From: Sedimenticola sp. | GTDB taxonomy: Bacteria > Pseudomonadota > Gammaproteobacteria > Chromatiales > Chromatiaceae | Direction of reading: 5' to 3' | Assembly (NCBI GenBank): GCA_030590525.1 | Contig: JAUUYI010000034.1 | Span: forward strand, 1-11,505 | DNA: 11,505 nucleotides | Shown here: in pieces, positions 6,725 to 11,505 of the stretch | Numbering within the stretch: position 1 is the first letter of the stretch | Layout: every line of letters starts with the position of its first letter | Translations under genes and position numbers: made by a program | The notes under the pieces: generated by a model | The model's input: only the letters and a program-made list of their open reading frames with translations | Told to the model about the DNA's origin: nothing | The model's database searches: none

Positions 6725-6730
6725 ATTTAA
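6725..6730. repeat. Left 6-bp target-site duplication of the MITE-like element
   Basis: ATTTAA abuts the left terminal repeat and matches 6904-6909 exactly. It lies 27 nt upstream of the nitroreductase start codon. Confidence 0.6.
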
Positions 6731-6903
6731 CTCAAGTTTGGGGGTTCATAGCCCCCTCTCCCTCAGGGAGAGGGCTGGGGTGAGGGGATCTGAAGAACTA
6801 ACACTTTAAGATTTAGTGAATTTCCCTCATCCTATCCTTCTCCCTGAGGGAGAAGGGACAGCCTGATTCAACCTTTTACGTTATTTGAACTCCGAAACTT
6901 GAG
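6731..6903. mobile_element. MITE-like non-autonomous element, 173 bp, with terminal inverted repeats and target duplication
   Basis: The terminal inverted repeats are CTCAAGTTTGGGGGTTCA (6731-6748) and its imperfect inverse TGAACTCCGAAACTTGAG (6886-6903), 16 of 18 matching. The direct repeat ATTTAA stands immediately outside both ends (6725-6730 and 6904-6909), a clean 6-bp target-site duplication. Inside are two perfect palindromes with 9-bp stems and 3-nt loops: CCCTCTCCC/GGGAGAGGG at 6754-6774 and CCTTCTCCC/GGGAGAAGG at 6836-6856. The larger arms around them (about 6751-6787 and 6821-6858) are themselves inverted copies. The CCCTCTCCCTCAGGGAGAGGG core followed by CTGGGGTGAGGG is a motif I recognise as a widespread proteobacterial intergenic repeat. 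The element carries no gene. On the minus strand it lies just after the lysA stop, so its hairpins may act as a transcript 3'-end stabiliser or attenuator; no T-tract is present. Confidence 0.75.
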
Positions 6904-6909
6904 ATTTAA
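6904..6909. repeat. Right 6-bp target-site duplication, overlapping the lysA stop codon
   Basis: ATTTAA abuts the right terminal repeat. On the minus strand it contains the last base of the final Ile codon, the whole TAA stop codon (6906-6908) and two following bases. The insertion therefore left the coding sequence intact. Confidence 0.6.
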
Positions 6910-8159
6910 ATCGACAGCTTGTCCGGCTCGAACTGAAGGGTGGCAAAATAGTCGTCCAGCGTCTCTTCGCGGCGGATCAGTTCCACCGTTCCGTCCATGC
7001 GCAGCAGCAACTCCCTGGGGCGCACCTTACCATTGTAATTGAACCCCATGGCGTGGCCATGAGCCCCGGTATCATGGATGTAGAGGATATCTCCATCCTC
7101 GATTTCCGGCAGAGTACGCTGTATGGCGAACTTGTCATTGTTTTCGCACAGCGAGCCGACCACGTCCACTGTCTCTTCCGTCGACTCTTTCCCCAGTACA
7201 TCGATGTGGTGGTAGGCGCCGTACATCCCGGGGCGCATCAGGGCCGACATGCAGGCATCCACCCCCACGTAGGTGCGGTAGATCTCCTTGCGGTTGATTG
7301 CCCGGGTGACCAGTACCCCATGGGGGCCGGTAATGAAGCGTCCGCTCTCCATGTAGAGCCTGGGGACGTAGCCGTGGCGGCCTTTGAACTGATCGAAAGC
7401 CGTTCCGATCTCCTGCGCCATGCTCTGGATATCGAGTGGTTGCTGGTCCGGGCGATAGGGGATCCCCATGCCCCCCCCGATGTTGATGAATTCGAAGGTG
7501 ATGCTCAATGCCTCCGACAGCCATTCGATCACATCCAGCAACATGCGGGCGGTCTCGACCATATAATTGTAGTCCAGCTCATTGGATGCAAGCATGGTGT
7601 GCAGGCCGAAGCGCCGGGCTCCCTGCGCCTGGGCACGCCGGTAGGCATCCAGCAGCTGGTTGTGAGAGACGCCATATTTAGATTCAATCGGGTTGCCGAT
7701 GATCTCATTGCCGGTTCTGCGCCCGCCGGGGTTATAGCGGAAACAGATCAGCTCCGGCATCCGGGGGAGCTTCTCGATCAGAGAGATGTCGTCCAGATTG
7801 AGGATGGAGCCCCCCGCAGCCTCCGCCATCTCGAACTCCAGCCTGCTGGTGTTGTTCGAGGTGAACATGATCTCTTCGCTGCGGGCCCCGACTTGTCGGC
7901 TCAGCTGCAGCTCAGCAACGGAGCTGCAGTCGAATCCGAAGTCCATGGAGCGCATGATGCGCATGATTTCCGGGTTGGGCAGTGCCTTGACGGCGAAATA
8001 CTCACGAAAGCCGTCGAAGTCGGCAAAGGCCTTCTTCAGCGCCTCACCGGTCTTCCGGATCCCTTTTTCGTCATAAAGATGAAATGGGGTGCCGTAATGA
8101 TCGACGATGGAGGGCAATGAACCGGAGAGTCGCTGTTGAAAATCCTTTGATATCGGCAT
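6906..8159 (-). CDS. lysA: Diaminopimelate decarboxylase (LysA)
   Basis: A 417-residue fold-type III PLP enzyme that should convert meso-diaminopimelate to L-lysine, the last step of lysine synthesis. Visible: the PLP lysine in YFAVKAL (Lys58); His187 in RFGLHTMLASNE; the phosphate-binding glycine loop IGGGMGIPY (227-235); MESGR (270-274); the active-site Cys in GSLCENNDKFA (Cys338); and DTGAHGHAMGFNYNG near the C-terminus. The HTMLASNE and GAHGHAM wording differs from the common E. coli-type HIGSQ and GAYG forms. It resembles, from memory, the LysA subtype that travels with DapL. Related decarboxylases for carboxynorspermidine, ornithine or arginine are less likely given the partner gene. 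The ATG at 8157-8159 has AGGAG about 9 nt upstream, inside the 12-nt gap after dapL, so the two are one operon. The stop codon is embedded in the target duplication of the MITE-like element. Confidence 0.93.
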   Translation of the reverse strand: MPISKDFQQRLSGSLPSIVDHYGTPFHLYDEKGIRKTGEALKKAFADFDGFREYFAVKALPNPEIMRIMRSMDFGFDCSSVAELQLSRQVGARSEEIMFTSNNTSRLEFEMAEAAGGSILNLDDISLIEKLPRMPELICFRYNPGGRRTGNEIIGNPIESKYGVSHNQLLDAYRRAQAQGARRFGLHTMLASNELDYNYMVETARMLLDVIEWLSEALSITFEFINIGGGMGIPYRPDQQPLDIQSMAQEIGTAFDQFKGRHGYVPRLYMESGRFITGPHGVLVTRAINRKEIYRTYVGVDACMSALMRPGMYGAYHHIDVLGKESTEETVDVVGSLCENNDKFAIQRTLPEIEDGDILYIHDTGAHGHAMGFNYNGKVRPRELLLRMDGTVELIRREETLDDYFATLQFEPDKLSI

Positions 8160-8171
8160 TGGGGGGTGCTC

Positions 8172-9392
8172 CTACAGCGAGTTGCTGATCCGGGTCATGG
8201 CTTCCTGGACATTTTCGAAGCTGTTGAAGGCGCTGATACGGATATAACCCTCGCCGCACTTGCCGAAACCGGCACCCGGGGTGCATACCACACCCGTGTT
8301 GTTCAACAGCCGGTCGAAGAACTCCCAGGAGTCGCTTTTTCCGTCGATCCAGATGTAGGGCGAATTTTCCCCGCCGATACAGCGGTAACCCAGTGTCTCC
8401 ATGCTTTCGCGAATATAACGCGCGTTGTTCAGATAGTAGGCGATCAGCTCCTTCACCTGAGCCTTTCCTTGCGGGCCATAGACCGCCTCGGCCGCTCGCT
8501 GCACCGGGTAGGAGACGCTGTTGAACTTGGTGGTATGGCGTCGGTTCCAGAGACCGTGTACCGGGACCGGCTCTCCAGATGCGGTATAGGCCATGCAGGC
8601 TTTTGGAACCACGGTATAGGCACAGCGGGTGCCGGTGAAGCCGGCGGTCTTGGAGAAGCTGCGGAACTCTACGGCCACCTCCCGCGCACCTTCCAGCTCG
8701 TAGATGGAGTGGGGCAGTGAATCGTCCTGAATGAACGCCTCGTAAGCGGCATCGTAGAGGATGATCGCCTTGTTCGCGCGGGCGTAGTCGACCCACTTTT
8801 GTAACTGCTCCCGGGTTGCCATGGCGCCGGTGGGGTTGTTTGGAAAGCAGAGGTAGATCAGGTCCACCGGCTGGTCCGGCAGATCAGGGATGAAGCCGTT
8901 GTCTCTGTTCCCATTCAGATAGACAAGACCTTCATAGCGGCCATCCCGGGCCTCACCGGTGCGGCCGGCCATGACATTGGTATCGATATAGACCGGATAG
9001 ACCGGGTCCGGGATGGCAACCTGGATATCGCTGGCAAAGATCTCCTGAAAATTACCCGAGTCACACTTGGCGCCGTCGCTGACGAAGATCTCATCCGCCT
9101 CGATGCTGGCCCCTCGGGCCTGAAAACCCTCCCGGGCAATGGCCTCGCGCAGGAAGTCGTACCCCTGTTCCGGCCCGTAGCCGCGAAAGGTATCGTCGCT
9201 TGCCATCTCGTCCACCGCCGCGTGGAATGCCTTGACGCAGGCCGCCGGGAGGGCCCGGGTTACGTCACCGATGCCCAGCTTGATCAGCGCTTTGTCCGGG
9301 TTTGCCTGCTGGTAGTCGGAGACCCGCCTGGCGATGTCGGAGAAGAGGTAAGAGGCCTGGAGCTTGAGGTAGTTCTCGTTGATCTTGATCAT
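8172..9392 (-). CDS. dapL: LL-diaminopimelate aminotransferase (DapL)
   Basis: A 406-residue class I/II PLP aminotransferase. It should turn tetrahydrodipicolinate directly into LL-diaminopimelate with glutamate as amino donor, bypassing the three-enzyme succinylase route (DapD, DapC, DapE). Typical DapL features are present: [20 protein letters not shown] at the start, IKLGIGDVT (37-44), [29 protein letters not shown], the PLP-site NNPTG (185-189), DAAYEAF (214-220), the PLP lysine in [13 protein letters not shown] (Lys248), and [20 protein letters not shown]. Length is standard. The ATG at 9390-9392 has AAGGTG about 6 nt upstream. A perfect TATAAT lies about 55 nt upstream. lysA follows 12 nt downstream, which supports the assignment to lysine and peptidoglycan-precursor synthesis. 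Confidence 0.97.
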   Translation of the reverse strand: MIKINENYLKLQASYLFSDIARRVSDYQQANPDKALIKLGIGDVTRALPAACVKAFHAAVDEMASDDTFRGYGPEQGYDFLREAIAREGFQARGASIEADEIFVSDGAKCDSGNFQEIFASDIQVAIPDPVYPVYIDTNVMAGRTGEARDGRYEGLVYLNGNRDNGFIPDLPDQPVDLIYLCFPNNPTGAMATREQLQKWVDYARANKAIILYDAAYEAFIQDDSLPHSIYELEGAREVAVEFRSFSKTAGFTGTRCAYTVVPKACMAYTASGEPVPVHGLWNRRHTTKFNSVSYPVQRAAEAVYGPQGKAQVKELIAYYLNNARYIRESMETLGYRCIGGENSPYIWIDGKSDSWEFFDRLLNNTGVVCTPGAGFGKCGEGYIRISAFNSFENVQEAMTRISNSL

Positions 9393-9447
9393 GTCGCACC
9401 TTGAATTCTGGGCGGAGCCCAGCGATCCTGCTATTCAAAAGCGCGCT

Positions 9448-9453
9448 ATTATA
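9448..9453 (-). promoter_or_regulatory. Probable -10 box of the dapL-lysA promoter
   Basis: On the minus strand the hexamer is a perfect TATAAT, in the only AT-rich patch of the 119-nt gap between pilZ-type gene and dapL. Transcription would begin about 50 nt before the dapL start codon. At 16-18 nt spacing the -35 region reads around GCCTTC, which is poor, so the promoter may depend on an activator or be modest. Confidence 0.5.
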
Positions 9454-9511
9454 CAGGGAAAAGGGGGTGGGAAGGCGGATAAAAACTGAGGATGGCCGGT
9501 TTCGGGCGGGG

Positions 9512-9868
9512 TCAGCCCAGGGCAATCAGATCACGCTCCAGCAGTGTCTCGTCCCCCAGGTTCAATTCGACCAGCCGCCGCAGGTGCCCGATGCTCTCCA
9601 TGTCGATCCCGGTGCAGCGCAGGCCGATGGTATCTTCCCCCTGGTGCGCCACCTCCGTCTGCATGTGGATACGGGCTTTGCTGTCGTCCAGCAATACGAT
9701 CAGCAGGACACTGTCACCACGCTTCAGGAACCAGTTTTCCGGGCTCAGCAGCAGTGCCCCGTTCAGGGAGATGTCCACCAGGGTGGTGATATACTCGTTG
9801 TCACCCTCTCTGATCCTGACTGGTGCATCGAACAGGATCCGGTGGAAGCGTCGTTGCTCCGTGGTCAT
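9512..9868 (-). CDS. Single-domain PilZ protein (probable cyclic-di-GMP receptor)
   Basis: A 118-residue soluble protein that consists essentially of one PilZ domain. Both cyclic-di-GMP contact motifs are present: RxxxR as RRFHR (residues 6-10), and DxSxxG as DISLNG (residues 32-37). The beta-barrel strands follow (VLLIVLLDD, ARIHMQTEVAH, TIGLRCTGIDME) and a C-terminal helix (IGHLRRLVELN). Such proteins act as adaptors for motility, pili or exopolysaccharide control; the partner cannot be inferred here. The ATG at 9866-9868 has a strong AGGAGAG site about 5-8 nt upstream. It lies 66 nt downstream of the CorB/YfjD-type gene on the same strand and may be co-transcribed. After its stop there is a short T-tract (minus strand, near 9481-9485) preceded only by weak pairing, so a terminator is not convincing. 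Confidence 0.9.
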   Translation of the reverse strand: MTTEQRRFHRILFDAPVRIREGDNEYITTLVDISLNGALLLSPENWFLKRGDSVLLIVLLDDSKARIHMQTEVAHQGEDTIGLRCTGIDMESIGHLRRLVELNLGDETLLERDLIALG

Positions 9869-9934
9869 GCCTCTCTCCTGATTGGATAATTTATTCTTAC
9901 CGCGGCCCTTTTAGCGGCAGAATCCAGGATTTCT

Positions 9935-11224
9935 TCAGGAACCCGAAGCAGAATTTGCTGAGGAACGCCATTTGTCCGGCTGTATCCGGATCGTCCTGAC
10001 CGCATTGTCCTGGGTCTGGAGTATCTCGACCGGATAACCGTGCAACAACAGACCGGTGCCAGGCTCCGGGATGGTCTCCATGTAGTCGATGATAAGGCCG
10101 TTGATCGTGCGTGGTCCATCGGTGGGCAGGTTCCAGTGAAAGGTACGCACCAGATCTTTTACGCTGGCACTGCCCGCCACCAGGAAGCTGCCATCCCCCT
10201 GTGGCTGGACTTCCTGAACAGTGTCCGACGGATCGCTCGAGAACTCACCAACGATCTGTTCCAGCAGGTCCACCAGCGTCAGTAACCCGAGCGTATCCCC
10301 GTACTCGTCCACCACCAGGCCGGCTCGGAGCTTCTTCCGTTGAAAATTGTGTAACTGAATGTTGAGTGGGGTGCCCTCCGGGATATAGTAGGGCGGGTCG
10401 CAAATCTCCCGGATCAGCTGTTTGGTGAGTTCTCTATGGGTGAGTGCATGCATCACTTTTCGCATATGCAGAACGCCCACGATGTGGTCGATGCCATCTT
10501 CGAATACCAGAAGACGGGTGTACGGGCTGTTTTCCAGTTGCAGCAGAATTTCTTCGATGGGCTCCTCCAGTTCGATGCCTTCCACTTCGTTACGGGGAAT
10601 CATTATCTGTTCCACCTGCTCTTTTTCCAGATCCAGTATACCGAGCAACATACGTTGGTGTTTCTTGGGGATCATGGCGCCGGCCTCCGTCACCACCGTC
10701 CTCAACTCCTCTCTGCTCAATGCCTGGCCGTCCATATCCTCCGGTGAGACACCGATGCTCTTAAGCAGTCCGTTGGCTATGACGTTGACCAGCCAGACGA
10801 TCGGGTAAAGGAGTTTCAATAGCGGTGTGTAGACGAATGCAGCGGGGAAGGCGAGCCGCTCGGGCTTCAGCGCGGCCAGGGTCTTGGGGGTGACCTCTGC
10901 AAAGATCAGAATGACCAGGGTCAACAGGCCGGCAGCGATGGCTATGGCACCCTCTCCGCCAAGCCGCAGGGCAATGATAGTGGCAAGGGATGATGCCAGG
11001 ATATTGACGAAGTTATTGCCCAGCAGGATCAATCCGATCAGTCGGTCAGGGCGCCGCAGCAGGCGGCTGGCGCGGATGGCACCCGGGTGGCCCGCCTTCG
11101 CCTTGTGTTTCAGACGGTATCGGTTGAGCGTCATCAATGCGGTCTCGGAGCCGGAGAAGAAGGCTGACAGGACAAGCAGAAGACTGAGTATGAGGAACAG
11201 CATCGGTGTCGATATATCATCCAA
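9935..11224 (-). CDS. yfjD: CNNM/CBS/CorC-domain membrane protein (CorB/YfjD type, HlyC/CorC family)
   Basis: A 429-residue membrane protein. Order of parts: a CNNM (DUF21) transmembrane domain at about 1-150, with SGSET (24-28), LNRYRL, GNNFVNILAS (69-78) and IFAEVTPKT (107-115); a linker with ALSREELRTVVTEAG; a CBS pair at about 200-325, with IMIPRNEVEGI and GLVVDEYGD (302-310); and a CorC/HlyC domain at about 335-415, with GSFLVAGSASVKDL. The family is linked to magnesium or cobalt homeostasis; direct transport is shown only for some members. The start is TTG at 11222-11224, giving (M)DDISTPMLFLIL, which aligns with the E. coli protein's beginning (MEHIST). No ATG is in frame upstream, and the next one (residue 8) would cut that match. 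There is no strong Shine-Dalgarno. Alternative paralogues (CorC lacks the membrane part) are excluded by the full CNNM domain. Confidence 0.93.
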   Translation of the reverse strand: MDDISTPMLFLILSLLLVLSAFFSGSETALMTLNRYRLKHKAKAGHPGAIRASRLLRRPDRLIGLILLGNNFVNILASSLATIIALRLGGEGAIAIAAGLLTLVILIFAEVTPKTLAALKPERLAFPAAFVYTPLLKLLYPIVWLVNVIANGLLKSIGVSPEDMDGQALSREELRTVVTEAGAMIPKKHQRMLLGILDLEKEQVEQIMIPRNEVEGIELEEPIEEILLQLENSPYTRLLVFEDGIDHIVGVLHMRKVMHALTHRELTKQLIREICDPPYYIPEGTPLNIQLHNFQRKKLRAGLVVDEYGDTLGLLTLVDLLEQIVGEFSSDPSDTVQEVQPQGDGSFLVAGSASVKDLVRTFHWNLPTDGPRTINGLIIDYMETIPEPGTGLLLHGYPVEILQTQDNAVRTIRIQPDKWRSSANSASGS

Positions 11225-11328
11225 GAGGGGAAGCCCCGGTCAGTTGCAGAAGAGTATGTTTCTAAGGGGGTGGGCAGACCATGTCAAGGTGCAGAGGAAG
11301 TAAGGGCCTTAGTTTACCCCGAAAAGAG

Positions 11329-11364
11329 ATGTCATTAGATGTCGAAATGACATTATTTTGACAT
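11329..11364. promoter_or_regulatory. Cluster of four TGTC/GACA half-sites, possible operator
   Basis: ATGTCAT (11329-11335) and ATGACAT (11347-11353) form a perfect 7-bp inverted repeat. Another ATGTC (11339-11343) and TTGACAT (11358-11364) fall in between and beside it. The four TGTC or GACA cores begin at 11330, 11340, 11349 and 11360, about one helical turn apart. The last overlaps the candidate -35 box TTGACA, which would suit a repressor or activator site. No regulator is identified. Confidence 0.35.
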
Positions 11365-11386
11365 GCAGGTTGGATAATGCTTAACT
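11358..11386 (+). promoter_or_regulatory. Candidate rightward sigma-70-type promoter
   Basis: A perfect TTGACA (11358-11363) is followed, after 17 nt, by TTAACT (11381-11386), a poor match to TATAAT. A better -10-like hexamer GATAAT (11373-11378) lies only 9 nt from the -35, which is too close. Transcription would run toward the GGAGGT at 11445-11450 and the right edge of the window. Confidence 0.3.
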
Positions 11387-11505
11387 TTTTGTATCTGTGA
11401 AGTAAACGCCCTTTTATCCGTGGATGCGGCAGTTGCCTGCATATGGAGGTATTTTTTTGCTTAACCGACAGCATACGAAAGCAGGGGGCGTTACACAGTA
11501 ATGAG

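Larger units (their letters stand above)
11225..11505. other. Intergenic region upstream of the CorB/YfjD-type gene, up to the window edge
   Basis: This 281-nt stretch has no convincing full gene. The minus-strand open frame across 11262-11474 has no family features. It contains the TGTC/GACA half-site cluster, a candidate plus-strand promoter, and a perfect GGAGGT (11445-11450) followed by possible starts near the edge: a TTG at 11457-11459 that opens a 14-residue frame, and an ATG at 11501-11503 overlapping that frame's TAA stop. A promoter for the leftward yfjD-type gene should also lie here, but I cannot assign one. Confidence 0.5.

Noticed and set aside
7053..8120. 355-codon plus-strand open frame opposite lysA
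   Set aside because: Antisense to a gene with all PLP-decarboxylase motifs; composition is typical of a reversed GC-rich codon pattern.
8071..8796. 241-codon minus-strand frame overlapping dapL and lysA
   Set aside because: Out-of-frame reading of two well-identified genes on the same strand.
9479..9515. Possible terminator after the PilZ-domain gene
   Set aside because: A short T-tract exists on the minus strand, but the preceding sequence pairs for only three or four base pairs, too weak to call.
11262..11474. 70-codon minus-strand frame upstream of the yfjD-type gene
   Set aside because: No family resemblance and it crosses the half-site cluster and AT-rich promoter-like DNA.

Overview
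The window is a GC-rich, densely coded stretch of a proteobacterial chromosome. It is most likely gammaproteobacterial: the CorB/YfjD-type protein resembles the enterobacterial protein from its first residues (xxIST near the N-terminus, then SGSET and NRYRL). The species cannot be named from this sequence; a free-living or sulfur-oxidising gammaproteobacterium is only an inference. All large genes lie on the minus strand. The one well-supported plus-strand gene is a 50-residue protein in the central intergenic region.

Layout, left to right. (1) 1-5071 is one compact minus-strand operon, transcribed leftward: AI-2E/PerM-family permease, NodT-type outer-membrane lipoprotein, HlyD/EmrA-type membrane-fusion protein, DUF2955/FUSC-like inner-membrane protein, and the first 57 codons of a small membrane protein that continues off the left edge. 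The junctions are overlaps or gaps of about 11 nt, which suggests translational coupling. The three middle genes look like a complete tripartite export pump that uses a FUSC-type inner-membrane component instead of an MFS, RND or ABC transporter. (2) 5072-6029 is mostly non-coding and rich in repeats: a 23-bp tandem duplication, a strong hairpin, two different GTAG-type REP inverted pairs, and between those pairs the small plus-strand gene (5641-5793). (3) 6030-6698 is a nitroreductase-family flavoprotein. (4) 6731-6903 looks like a MITE: 173 bp, 18-bp imperfect terminal inverted repeats, two internal perfect 9-bp-stem palindromes, and a precise 6-bp ATTTAA target duplication. It sits exactly at the stop codon of the next gene. 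(5) 6906-9392 is a two-gene lysine operon, dapL then lysA, with a perfect TATAAT hexamer upstream. (6) 9512-11224 holds a single-domain PilZ protein and a CorB/YfjD-type CNNM/CBS/CorC membrane protein. (7) 11225-11505 is an intergenic region with four TGTC/GACA half-sites spaced about one helical turn apart and a possible rightward promoter, perhaps for a gene starting at or beyond the right edge.

Together DapL and LysA cover two steps of lysine and peptidoglycan-precursor synthesis by the aminotransferase route, which is uncommon in Gammaproteobacteria. The pump operon probably exports a toxic or aromatic compound, but the substrate cannot be read from the sequence. There is no CRISPR array, rRNA, tRNA, integrase or transposase gene in the window. 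The mobile-element signal is confined to non-autonomous repeats.
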